Below the pieces are notes generated by a model. That model had not been told where the DNA came from, did no database searches, and saw only the letters and a program-made list of their open reading frames with translations. 64,000 nt of DNA from Pseudomonas sp. St316 (GTDB lineage Bacteria > Pseudomonadota > Gammaproteobacteria > Pseudomonadales > Pseudomonadaceae). The DNA lies in assembly GCF_018325905.1 (NCBI RefSeq), contig NZ_AP021901.1:3410001-3474000 (forward strand). The letters are read 5' to 3'. The translations under genes and the position numbers were made by a program. Shown here piece by piece: positions 45,007 through 52,848 of this stretch. Positions within the stretch are counted from its first letter, which is position 1, and each line of letters opens with the position of its first letter.

Positions 45007-45293
45007 TCAAGCATCAGGACGCTCCGCCCAGCAACCGCTCGATGCTTCCCGCTGCCAGGCCTGCTGCATGTGATTGATGACTTCTTCGTCCGAAGTCTGG
45101 GCAAAATTCAAATACCAATAACGATCGATATCAACCACTCGGGAATGAGCGGGCAAATCACTTCATTCACTTCATTCACTTCATTCACTTCATTCACTTC
45201 ATTCACTTCATTCACTTCATTCACTTCGTTGCGCAAAGCCTCGACTGTTTCCCGCGGAGCAACCGGCACCGCGACAACGATGCGCCCCTCCAA
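45007..45293 (-). pseudogene. Phosphoribosyltransferase C-terminal remnant
   Basis: On the minus strand, LEGRIVVAVPVAPRETVEAL is a classic segment of phosphoribosyltransferase-domain proteins. It is followed by an expanded NEV repeat and then EVICPLIPEWLISI. The frame then shifts by one base near 45114-45122 to YWYLNFAQTSDEEVINHM and runs to a stop at 45007. The family normally reads as one segment here, ending in a WY...F-x-Q-T-S/T-DEEV block. The N-terminal two thirds, including the PRPP-binding loop, is missing; homology ends at about 45293, just past the end of the dehalogenase gene. Confidence 0.7.
45158..45229. repeat. 9-bp tandem repeat (TCACTTCAT), 8 copies
   Basis: Seven perfect copies of TCACTTCAT (45158-45220) and an eighth with one change (TCACTTCGT, 45221-45229). 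On the minus strand the unit encodes Asn-Glu-Val in frame with the phosphoribosyltransferase remnant. Units of 9 bp keep the frame when copies are gained or lost by slippage. Confidence 0.95.
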
Positions 45294-45319
45294 TGAGCCA
45301 CCGTTCGATCAGGTAGACA

Positions 45320-46030
45320 TCACTGCAGCTTGTCATCAAGGTCAATGAAACTATCGGCCTGCCAATCCCAATCCTGGGCGTCGGCGGCATCGGGGGCAGG
45401 TGCACCAGCATATTCCATGGGCCGGTCGATATAGGCCGTCATCAGGCCGCAATCCCTGGCGGCTGCAAGATCGCTGTGGTGGCAAGCCACCAGGCAGAGC
45501 TCATTGGGTTTGAGATCCAGCGCCCTTGCCGTGGACAGGTACGCGGCGGGATCCGGTTTATAGGTTTGCGCGAACTCCGCCCCCAGCAGCGCGTCCCACT
45601 GCAAGCCGTTGTAGCGGTTCATGGCGACCATCAAGGCCACGTTGGCATTGGACAAGGTCACCACCGCAAAGCGTCGACGCAACAGGGCCAGGCCCTCGGC
45701 CACGTCAGGCCAAGGGTCCAGGCGGCGCCAGGCATGGGCAAGCGTGTGCAATACCTCGGGGTCAACCTGGTCGACTTCCAGGCCATAAGTCGTCAACAAC
45801 TGGACCAGCGTCTCGTAGTGCAGTTTATCCAGGACAACGAAGCCTCCATGCCCCTTGATGCACTCGCGCAGCGCTGGCGAATACAACCGGCGCCATTGCA
45901 TTGCAAATTCAGCAGGGCTGACCGCAGGCAGGTAGGTCGACACGAATGCACTCGCCTCACGTGCGACGCCTGAATGCCAGTCAACAACGGTGCCGAACAC
46001 ATCGAATGCCAACGCTCGTGGAAGTGTCAT
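45320..46030 (-). CDS. L-2-haloacid dehalogenase (HAD type II)
   Basis: A 236-residue HAD hydrolase. The nucleophile Asp is in AFDVFGTVVDW (about 8-18), Ser in VVTLSNAN, Lys in FAQTYKPDPAAYL, and the acidic pair region in CHHSDLAAARDCGL. These match haloacid dehalogenases, which release halide from 2-haloalkanoic acids; close relatives with other roles exist. GAGGAG precedes the ATG. Its 3' end abuts the truncated phosphoribosyltransferase, hinting at a rearrangement. Confidence 0.8.
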   Translation of the reverse strand: MTLPRALAFDVFGTVVDWHSGVAREASAFVSTYLPAVSPAEFAMQWRRLYSPALRECIKGHGGFVVLDKLHYETLVQLLTTYGLEVDQVDPEVLHTLAHAWRRLDPWPDVAEGLALLRRRFAVVTLSNANVALMVAMNRYNGLQWDALLGAEFAQTYKPDPAAYLSTARALDLKPNELCLVACHHSDLAAARDCGLMTAYIDRPMEYAGAPAPDAADAQDWDWQADSFIDLDDKLQ

Positions 46031-46132
46031 TGCAAGACTCCTCTGCTATTTAGGTCCAGCCTGGCACACCGGCCACTGAGGCACTGGAACGCGGGAATTC
46101 AATGAGCTTAGCCTTATCCTTTTCAAGCACCT

Positions 46133-46540
46133 TTACCGGTGAGCCTTGCCCCGGCCTTCGGCGCCTGCGATGAACAAGAAGGCCAGCGCCAGGGCAACTT
46201 CGACCAGCACCGCCGGCAAGATGCCCGACTCGACATTGCCCATGGCCCACTCGACCAGCCCCAGCAGCGCAAGCAGCAAGCACGTGGTGACAAACCCCGC
46301 CACCACGGCGGTTCGCCCTGGCGACGGCGGCGCATTGCGTGCCAACAACAACGCAACCCCAATACCCGCGTAGAGCGGTGCCGCACGCCGGCTTACCAAG
46401 CCCGTGGTGCCTCCATCGAAGACCACGCCCCAATTGGCCAACAACGCGGCCGGCGCGAACAACCAGATGGCGGCCAACACGAAAAACAACAGTGCCGAAA
46501 AGGTCGCCAGGTAACGGAAAGCGCGAGAAGCGTTGCTCAT
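46133..46540 (-). CDS. Small four-helix membrane protein (DUF4345-like), paralogue
   Basis: A 135-residue inner-membrane protein with about four helices, paralogous to the product of 10182-10568. Shared blocks are the FAPA-x-LL-x-x-WGV motif near residue 28 and RR-x-A-x-LYAGIGV near 50-60. Its ATG overlaps the acuI stop (ATGA), so the two are coupled. Both copies are found with MDR-type quinone/acyl reductases, which may be meaningful. Function is unknown. Confidence 0.7.
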   Translation of the reverse strand: MSNASRAFRYLATFSALLFFVLAAIWLFAPAALLANWGVVFDGGTTGLVSRRAAPLYAGIGVALLLARNAPPSPGRTAVVAGFVTTCLLLALLGLVEWAMGNVESGILPAVLVEVALALAFLFIAGAEGRGKAHR

Positions 46541-47523
46541 GCATTCACGTCCACGACAGTCCGCCCGCGCACCTTGCCTTCCAGTACCCGAGCGGCTACG
46601 GCCGGCACCTCTGCCAAGCCAACCATCTGGGTGGTGCGGGTCAGCTTGCTCAAATCAAGGTCCTGGGCGAGTCGCGACCATGCCTGCAGGCGCACCGCTT
46701 GCGGAGCGTTGACCGAATCGATACCGGCCAGGGTCACGTTGCGCAGGATGAAAGGCAGCACCGAGCCAGGCAGATCCGCGCCCTGGGCCAGGCCGAAGGC
46801 AGCGACAACGCCGCGATATTGGGTTTGCGCCAAGGCATTGGCCAGGGTGTGGCTGCCCACTGAATCAATGACGCCAGCCCAGCGCTCCTTGGCGATTGGC
46901 GCTCCCGGCTGCGACAAGGTATTGCGGTCGATGACCTGCGTCGCCCCAAGGTCGCGCAGGTAGTCGCCCTCCTCTTGCCGTCCGGTCGAGGCGATCACTC
47001 GATAGCCCAGGCCCGACAGCAGTGCGATGGCCACCGAACCGGCGCCGCCGCTGGCACCAGTGACCAGGATATCGCCGCGATCGGGGGTCAGCCCGCCATG
47101 CTCCAATGCCAGGACACTGAGCATCGCCGTGTAGCCTGCGGTGCCGATGGCCATGGCTGCCTGGGTCGAGAATACTTCCGGGATTTTTACCAGCCAGTCA
47201 CCGCTCACCCGCGCCTTCTGCGCAAAGCCACCGTGATGGGTCTGGCTCAGCCCCCAACCGTTGACCAGCACCCGGTCGCCAGCCTCGAAACCCGGGTGGC
47301 TGGACGTCTCGACGATACCGGCGAAGTCGATGCCCGGAATCAGCGGAAACTGGCGAATGACCGGGGAACGCCCGCTGAGGGCCATGGCGTCCTTGTAGTT
47401 CACGGTCGAGAACTCGATCGCGACGGTGACGTCACCGGGCATCAGGTCTTCGTCCTTGAAATCGACCATCTGGGTCGAGATCGCTTCGCCGGTTTTGGTC
47501 GTGAGCAGCGCCTTGAATGTCAT
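46537..47523 (-). CDS. acuI: Acrylyl-CoA reductase / YhdH-YhfP family MDR protein
   Basis: A 328-residue medium-chain reductase of the YhdH/AcuI group, which reduces acryloyl-CoA to propionyl-CoA with NADPH. It has STVNYKDAMALSGRSPV near 39-55, GIDFAGIVETSSHPGF, NGWGLSQTHHGGFAQKARV near 88-106, VTGASGGAGSVAIALL and a terminal GKVRGRTVVDVNA, all typical of this subgroup. AGGACAAGAACC lies upstream of the ATG. It leads a unit with the small membrane protein; the SDR behind it (84 bp upstream) reads the same way. Confidence 0.85.
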   Translation of the reverse strand: MTFKALLTTKTGEAISTQMVDFKDEDLMPGDVTVAIEFSTVNYKDAMALSGRSPVIRQFPLIPGIDFAGIVETSSHPGFEAGDRVLVNGWGLSQTHHGGFAQKARVSGDWLVKIPEVFSTQAAMAIGTAGYTAMLSVLALEHGGLTPDRGDILVTGASGGAGSVAIALLSGLGYRVIASTGRQEEGDYLRDLGATQVIDRNTLSQPGAPIAKERWAGVIDSVGSHTLANALAQTQYRGVVAAFGLAQGADLPGSVLPFILRNVTLAGIDSVNAPQAVRLQAWSRLAQDLDLSKLTRTTQMVGLAEVPAVAARVLEGKVRGRTVVDVNA

Positions 47524-47607
47524 GGTTCTTGTCCTGTTCGTTCAAACGGATCGTCGTCGCTGCCCTGCAGATGCAACAGACACGGCAACGGTTGTGGCCA
47601 GGCCGCG

Positions 47608-48444
47608 TCAGTGTGCCTGAGAAGGCCGTTTGGTTTCGAGTTGCAGCGCCCTGCGGATGCCCATGTCCAGCAAGCGCGCCGGAGCAAAACTGCGCATGAA
47701 CTGCAACTGGCCCGCCGCTTTGCCAGCGGTATAGCGCAGCTTCGGACGCTCGGCGCGCGCGGCCTGGAGCACCACTTCAGCCACCACGTCGGGGCCGTCG
47801 GCGGTCGCCATGGCCTGGTTCACCACTTTCGTCACTTTTTTGCGAATGTCTTCGTACACGTCGAGCTTGGCATCGGGTTGGAGGTTGTTGCTCTCGAATT
47901 GAGTCTTGGTATAGCCGGGTTCGACGACGGTGACCCTGATGCCGTGGGTACGCAATTCGTGATCCAGCGCTTGCGAATAACCTTCCACCGCGTGCTTGCT
48001 GGCTGAATAGAGGGCTGCGTAAGGAACAGGCACAACACCGAGGATTGAGCCGATGTTGATGATGCGGCCAGCAGCCTGGCGTCGCATGTGCGGCACCACC
48101 GCGCGCGTCGTGCGTACGATGCCGAGGAAGTTAGTATCGAAAAGCGCCTTGGCCTGCTCGACGGAACTCTCCTCCGCCGCTGCGGGCGCGATGCCGAAGC
48201 CGGCATTGTTGACCAGCAGATCAATCCGCCCCTCCAACGTCAGCAACGCCTGGATCGCCGCTTCGACGCTGGCATCGTCGGTAACATCGAGCACCAACAG
48301 TGGAAACCCCTGCTGTCCCGCCTGCCCGCCTCGTCGGCTGGTGCCGTAGACGCTGTAGCCTGCGGCCACGAGCTTGTGTGCAATGGCTTCCCCGATACCG
48401 GATGAAGCGCCGGTCACTAACGCTACGCGTTTGTTGATCATCAT
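47608..48444 (-). CDS. Short-chain dehydrogenase/reductase
   Basis: A 278-residue classical SDR. It has TGASSGIGEA near 10, LLVNNAGFG near 83, YSASKHAVEGY near 152, and a C-terminal tail RRALQLETKRPSQAH of the retinol-dehydrogenase-like or sterol-type group. AAGGA is five or eight bases before two adjacent ATGs (48444 and 48441); the first is used. It is upstream of acuI on the same strand and likely in one transcript. The substrate is unknown. Confidence 0.8.
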   Translation of the reverse strand: MMINKRVALVTGASSGIGEAIAHKLVAAGYSVYGTSRRGGQAGQQGFPLLVLDVTDDASVEAAIQALLTLEGRIDLLVNNAGFGIAPAAAEESSVEQAKALFDTNFLGIVRTTRAVVPHMRRQAAGRIINIGSILGVVPVPYAALYSASKHAVEGYSQALDHELRTHGIRVTVVEPGYTKTQFESNNLQPDAKLDVYEDIRKKVTKVVNQAMATADGPDVVAEVVLQAARAERPKLRYTAGKAAGQLQFMRSFAPARLLDMGIRRALQLETKRPSQAH

Positions 48445-48715
48445 GAATGTCCTTCCGGTTATCGACGTTATCCGGTCAGAGATCACAACTGTGGTCTTGG
48501 ATCATCGACTGGCAGCCTTATGATGATGATCATAATCGTAGCAGTCAATGTTTTTGATGTTGATCGAAATCAATAAGATCAATAGCCGTATTGTTCTTGG
48601 CACTTGAATAAATCCGTGCCCATGAAATCAATGAATTAACAAGGCAGTCGACGAACTTGTGGCAAAGAGCATGTTCCGCTTGAGCGGGTTGGCGCGCCAG
48701 CGAGAAGCGCCCACA
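48445..48715. other. Gap upstream of SDR, no gene seen
   Basis: This A+T-richer stretch between two minus-strand units probably contains the promoter of the SDR-acuI unit. I find no ORF worth reporting. Confidence 0.4.
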
Positions 48716-48762
48716 AAAGGGCTGCTCAGCAGCCCTGCGGGAGCGAGCCCCCTCGCCACGGC
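48715..48762 (-). repeat. REP element, likely doubling as terminator
   Basis: On the minus strand CGTGGCGAGGGGGCTCGCTC is followed by a hairpin, GGGCTGC-TGA-GCAGCCC, and TTTT. The first part is a REP variant common in P. fluorescens chromosomes. The hairpin and T-run (48715-48735) lie about 90 bp downstream of the protease gene and could end its transcript. Confidence 0.65.
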
Positions 48763-48821
48763 GTTCATCATTTTATTGAGTAGCACCCGGCGGGAGAGAC
48801 CCAGGCCCCTGAGCCGCTCTA

Positions 48822-51416
48822 TCAGGCGATCAGATCGGTGGCATTGAGGGTATTGACGCCCACGAGCTGGATTTCAAAGTCCGCCCCCAGATCACCGTTG
48901 ACGTTGCCGTAAAGTATGTGGTCGACGAAGCGCAGTTGTCCGGCGGTCGTGAACTCATTCGAGTCGATGAAGCTGAATTTATTGAGCGTAGCGGTCAGGA
49001 CATTGGCATCGAATTTCGACAGGTCAATTTTGTCGCCCTCGAGGCTGCTGAAGTCAAAAATGACGTCTCGACCACTGCCTATACTCAGCTCATTCAACGC
49101 ACTGAAAACAAATCGGTCGGCTCCGACACCGCCGATGAGGGTATCAGTGCCAATGCCGCCAATCAGCGTATCCTGCCCAGCCCCGCCATTGAGCACGTTG
49201 TTGCCGGTATTACCGGCGAGTACGTTGCCCAAGTCGTTGCCGGTGGCATTGATGTGGGCTGTGCCCGTCAGGATCAGGTTTTCCAGGTTAGCGCCCAGGC
49301 TCCAGCTCACCGAGGAACTCACGGCATCGATTTCGCTGGCCAGGGTGCTGGTTTCGCTGACAACGTCCCCGACGTTATCGACCACGTAGATATCATTGCC
49401 GGCACCACCGTTCATGATATCCGCGCCGCCCAGGCCATTGAGCACGTTATTGCCGGCATTTCCGACGAGTACGTTGTCCAAGGTGTTGCCGACGGCATTG
49501 ATGTGGGCTGTGCCCGTCAGGATCAGGTTTTCCAGGTTAGCGCCCAGGCTCCAGCTCACCGAAGAACTCACGGCATCGATTTCGCTGGCCAAGGTGCTGG
49601 TTTCGCTGACAACATCCCCGACGTTATCAACCACGTAGATATCATTGCCGGCACCACCGTTCATGATATCCGCGCCGCCCAGGCCATTGAGCACGTTGTT
49701 GCCGGCATTTCCGACAAGTACGTTGCCCAAGGTGTTGCCGGCGGCATTGATGTGGGCAGTGCCCGTCAGGATCAGGTTTTCCAGGTTAGCGCCCAGGCTC
49801 CAGCTCACCGAAGAACTCACGGCATCGATTTCGCTGGCCAAGGTGCTGGTTTCGCTGACAACGTCCCCGACGTTATCGACCACGTAGATATCATTGCCGG
49901 CACCACCGTTCAGGATATCCGCGCCGCCCAGGCCATTGAGCACGTTGTCGCCGGCATTTCCGACAAGTACGTTGCCCAAGGTGTTGCCGGCGGCATTGAT
50001 ATGGGCAGTGCCCGTCAGGATCAGGTTTTCCAGGTTAGCGCCCAGGCTCCAGCTCACCGAAGAACTCACGGCATCGATTTCGCTGACCAAGGTGCTGGTT
50101 TCGCTGACAACGTCCCCGAGGTTATCGACCACGTAGATATCATTACCGGCACCACCGATCAGGATATCCGCGCCGCCCAGGCCATTGAGCACGTTGTTGC
50201 CGACATTTCCGACGAGTACGTTGCCCAAGGTGTTGCCGGTGGCATTGACGTGGGCAGTATCAGTCAGGATCAGGTTTTCCAGGTTAGCGCCCAGGCTCCA
50301 GCTCACCGAAGAACGAACGGCATCGATTTCGCTGGCCAAGGTGCTGGTTTCGCTGACAACGTCCCCGATGTTATCGACCACGTAGATATCATTGCCGGTA
50401 CCGCCGATCATCGTGTCATTGCCGATACCGCCGATCAGCGTGTCATTGCCGGCACGACCGTCCAGAACGTTGGCCAACGCATTGCCAATGAGGCTGTCAT
50501 CATTGGCCGAGCCGACTGCGTTCTCAATTTTGGCACCGTAGGCGATCGCCAATCCTTCATTGAAGGCCGTCTGAGTGTCGAGTTTCAGAAACGTTTGGCC
50601 GATCTTGCTGAACTGGCCTTCATTCAGGTTGATGCTCACCGCTGCCAGCTGATTGCTTGCGTCGATCGTGTCAGTGCCGCCGGCGTCCCAAATCGTCTCG
50701 AAAACCGATTGGCTGGCCCCCCAGCTATACGTGTTATTACCGGTCTGCCATTGAGTATTGGCCCCATAGAGACTCTGGATGGCGGCAATGTCCAGCAGCA
50801 TGGGGGTGGTCGGTTCATATGAATACGAGGTGTTGTAACTCATGATCGTATTGCTGACATCATCGAACTGACTTGCAAGCACTGTGGCGTTTGACAGGTT
50901 TTGGGAGAACGGGTGCTTGAGGCCAAGTGCATGGCCGATCTCATGCATAAAAACCAGGTAGTCATATGTGCCCTTGTCGGGGGTCGGGTTGTTCGTCACT
51001 GGCCCGAGCCAGACATCACCGCCGCTGGGGGTATCTGCGGGAAAATAGCCCCAGGCTGCGGTGTCGCTATCCATATCCAGATAACCGCCGAATCGCAGAT
51101 CGCCTACGTTGGCGGTGGACTCGCTGACCTGGGTGAATTTGATATTGGCAACCGAGCTCCACATGCTGAGCGCACTGGTAATGCCACTTTGCTGGGCTGA
51201 GGTCAGGACGTAGCCGGCCTCATACTCATTTTCACTGCTGTAGATGCTGGAAAAACGCGAATTCTCAGTAATGAAACTGTACGTCAGCGGCGTGGTGAAC
51301 GTACCGGTGCTCCAGGTGTTACCCATCCAATAGGTACCGGCCAGCAAGCTGTCGACTTGCGCATTGCCGGTCAGCGTTGCCGACGAAGAAAATGAATAAC
51401 CAACTGGAGTAGGCAT
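48822..51416 (-). CDS. RTX metalloprotease (serralysin-like, M10) with 83-residue repeats
   Basis: An 864-residue secreted protease without a classical signal peptide. The zinc site HEIGHALGLKH (158-168) and the Met-turn with Met192 in IMSY give a catalytic domain over about 1-230. RTX nonapeptides (GGIGNDTMIGG and similar) precede five tandem 83-residue repeats at about 337-752, each beginning GGxGNDIYVVDN. The last about 110 residues (DRFVFSALNELSIGSGRDVI onward) resemble the serralysin C-terminal secretion domain. It is the last gene after the type I secretion genes. Classical serralysins are about 480 residues, so the repeat block is extra. Confidence 0.9.
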   Translation of the reverse strand: MPTPVGYSFSSSATLTGNAQVDSLLAGTYWMGNTWSTGTFTTPLTYSFITENSRFSSIYSSENEYEAGYVLTSAQQSGITSALSMWSSVANIKFTQVSESTANVGDLRFGGYLDMDSDTAAWGYFPADTPSGGDVWLGPVTNNPTPDKGTYDYLVFMHEIGHALGLKHPFSQNLSNATVLASQFDDVSNTIMSYNTSYSYEPTTPMLLDIAAIQSLYGANTQWQTGNNTYSWGASQSVFETIWDAGGTDTIDASNQLAAVSINLNEGQFSKIGQTFLKLDTQTAFNEGLAIAYGAKIENAVGSANDDSLIGNALANVLDGRAGNDTLIGGIGNDTMIGGTGNDIYVVDNIGDVVSETSTLASEIDAVRSSVSWSLGANLENLILTDTAHVNATGNTLGNVLVGNVGNNVLNGLGGADILIGGAGNDIYVVDNLGDVVSETSTLVSEIDAVSSSVSWSLGANLENLILTGTAHINAAGNTLGNVLVGNAGDNVLNGLGGADILNGGAGNDIYVVDNVGDVVSETSTLASEIDAVSSSVSWSLGANLENLILTGTAHINAAGNTLGNVLVGNAGNNVLNGLGGADIMNGGAGNDIYVVDNVGDVVSETSTLASEIDAVSSSVSWSLGANLENLILTGTAHINAVGNTLDNVLVGNAGNNVLNGLGGADIMNGGAGNDIYVVDNVGDVVSETSTLASEIDAVSSSVSWSLGANLENLILTGTAHINATGNDLGNVLAGNTGNNVLNGGAGQDTLIGGIGTDTLIGGVGADRFVFSALNELSIGSGRDVIFDFSSLEGDKIDLSKFDANVLTATLNKFSFIDSNEFTTAGQLRFVDHILYGNVNGDLGADFEIQLVGVNTLNATDLIA
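49160..50407 (-). repeat. Five tandem 249-bp (83-codon) repeats in protease gene
   Basis: Copies differ at only a few positions, mainly Val/Leu/Ile after DN, Ala/Val/Thr near the INAxGN segment, and the last 10 residues. Copies three and four (GADIMNGG...) are nearly identical, pointing to recent unequal exchange. Each unit has one RTX-like GGxGND turn and a conserved VSWSLGANLENLILTGTAH stretch. Confidence 0.9.
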
Positions 51417-51539
51417 GCGAAGCTTCCTGTGAACGATCTGCGGCCTTCCGAAATGCGGCCGCTACAAAGGGGTTATTTTGCATCAGAAACAGTGAAAGCG
51501 ATATCACTTAGCCACTATTCTATGCCTTGGATCCACTAA
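51417..51539. other. Gap between TolC-type gene and protease gene
   Basis: A 123-bp gap on the same strand. I see a G+C-rich hairpin-prone segment (GCGGCC around 51440-51462) but no clear promoter. The protease could have its own promoter here. Confidence 0.35.
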
Positions 51540-52847
51540 TTATGGCGCAACCAGCCATTCATTGGCCTGGCGAATATCCCCATCTCCCAATCTTCCGCTC
51601 CAGCGATGCAGCACCAGCAGGCTGGTCACGAACTTGTATTGGGACTGATAGAAATCACGCCGTGCACGAAACTCTTCCTTGATGCTGTCCAGCACATCGA
51701 CGGCATTCTTGACGCCGTAGCCAAAGGCTTTTTCCGTGGCCATGCGTGACTTCTCGGCAGACTCCAGCGCACGCCGTGTTGCCTTGATCCGGCTGAGTTC
51801 GGCGCTCATGCCGAGATAAGCCGTGCGGGTTTCCTTGATGACCTGACGACGCAGGGCCTCCAGTTCCTGCTGGGCGACTTCCTTGTCACTTTCGGAACTC
51901 GATACCCGTGCACGGGTGGAGCCGCCGCTGTAGAGCGGCATCTGCAAGTCCAGGGAGGCAACGAGGTTGTCTGAGCGAGGCGTCACGGCGCCTTCATAGC
52001 CAATATCACTGCGTTGCGCCGTCAAGTTCAGGCCCAGCCGGGGAAGATGACCCGCCTTGTTTTCATCGATAGCCGCCTCGGCGGCGCGGACGCTGTGTTC
52101 CCGAGCCTGCAGTGCCGGGTTGCTGTCGAGCGCTGTCTGCACCCAGTAGTCTTGCGCTTGCGCCGGCAGGCTGAAAGCAGGATTGTCGCCGATGCGCTTG
52201 AACCGCTCGCTGACATCGCGCCCCACCAGTTCGGAAATGGCTTCACGACTGACCAGGACTTTATTGCTGGCTTCGATCTCATCAGCCTTGAGCGTATCCA
52301 CTCGCGCCTCAAGATCCAGTGCATCGGTCACCATTGCCATCTGCCGCGCGTACAGGGCCTTGACCCGCTTGAGGTTGCGCTCGGTCGCCGCAAGTTCGCT
52401 GCGCACCAGCGACAACTCGTCCTCTGCCGCAAGAACGGCGAAATAGCGCTCGGACAAATCAATGCTGGCTTGCACCTGGGTATCGGCCGACTCGTAACCA
52501 CTTTGCCGGGCCAACTCAATGTACTTCTGGTAACTGCGCCAGACCTGCGGATCGTAGATCACCTGATTGAGCATCACGGCCATGCGTTTACCGTTGTACT
52601 GGATACGGTTCAAGTCGTCGTCGCGCCGGCCGCGGTTGACGCTGCCGCTGGCGTTGAGCTGCGGCAACAATTGACCGAAGGCCGCCCGCTCCTTGCCCTC
52701 GCCGCTTCGAGTCAGGGCTTGTGCCCGCAGGACACGCGGATCAGCCCCCTGCGCTTCCTGGTGCAATTGCCACAGGTCGACATAAGTATCGTCAGCGAGC
52801 GCTCCCAGCGGCATGAGGGCCAGGCACATCGTGATCAGGAACCTCAT
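51540..52847 (-). CDS. aprF: Type I secretion outer-membrane protein (TolC family, AprF-type)
   Basis: A 435-residue TolC-family channel with a signal peptide (about 1-18, ending GALA), then DTYVDLWQLHQEAQGADPRV and two repeats of the outer-membrane-efflux domain. NxxQxxYD-like LNQVIYDPQVW near 93-103 and MPLYSGGSTRARV near 303-315 are family signatures. Its ATG is 1 bp beyond the HlyD-type stop, with GAGG inside that gene, so the three secretion genes are coupled. It forms the outer-membrane exit of the exporter. Confidence 0.85.
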   Translation of the reverse strand: MRFLITMCLALMPLGALADDTYVDLWQLHQEAQGADPRVLRAQALTRSGEGKERAAFGQLLPQLNASGSVNRGRRDDDLNRIQYNGKRMAVMLNQVIYDPQVWRSYQKYIELARQSGYESADTQVQASIDLSERYFAVLAAEDELSLVRSELAATERNLKRVKALYARQMAMVTDALDLEARVDTLKADEIEASNKVLVSREAISELVGRDVSERFKRIGDNPAFSLPAQAQDYWVQTALDSNPALQAREHSVRAAEAAIDENKAGHLPRLGLNLTAQRSDIGYEGAVTPRSDNLVASLDLQMPLYSGGSTRARVSSSESDKEVAQQELEALRRQVIKETRTAYLGMSAELSRIKATRRALESAEKSRMATEKAFGYGVKNAVDVLDSIKEEFRARRDFYQSQYKFVTSLLVLHRWSGRLGDGDIRQANEWLVAP

Positions 52848-52848
52848 T

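Noticed and set aside
45158..45229. CRISPR array
   Set aside because: Units are 9 bp with no spacers.
45070..45348. The plus-strand ORF of Ser-Phe-Thr repeats as a real repeat protein
   Set aside because: The minus strand explains flanks on both sides as phosphoribosyltransferase; the plus-frame translation is the repeat plus random sequence.
48918..50822. A 634-residue ORF antisense to the protease gene
   Set aside because: It is a by-product of the tandem repeats on the other strand; the opposite frame has zinc-site, Met-turn and RTX motifs, while this one repeats low-complexity text.
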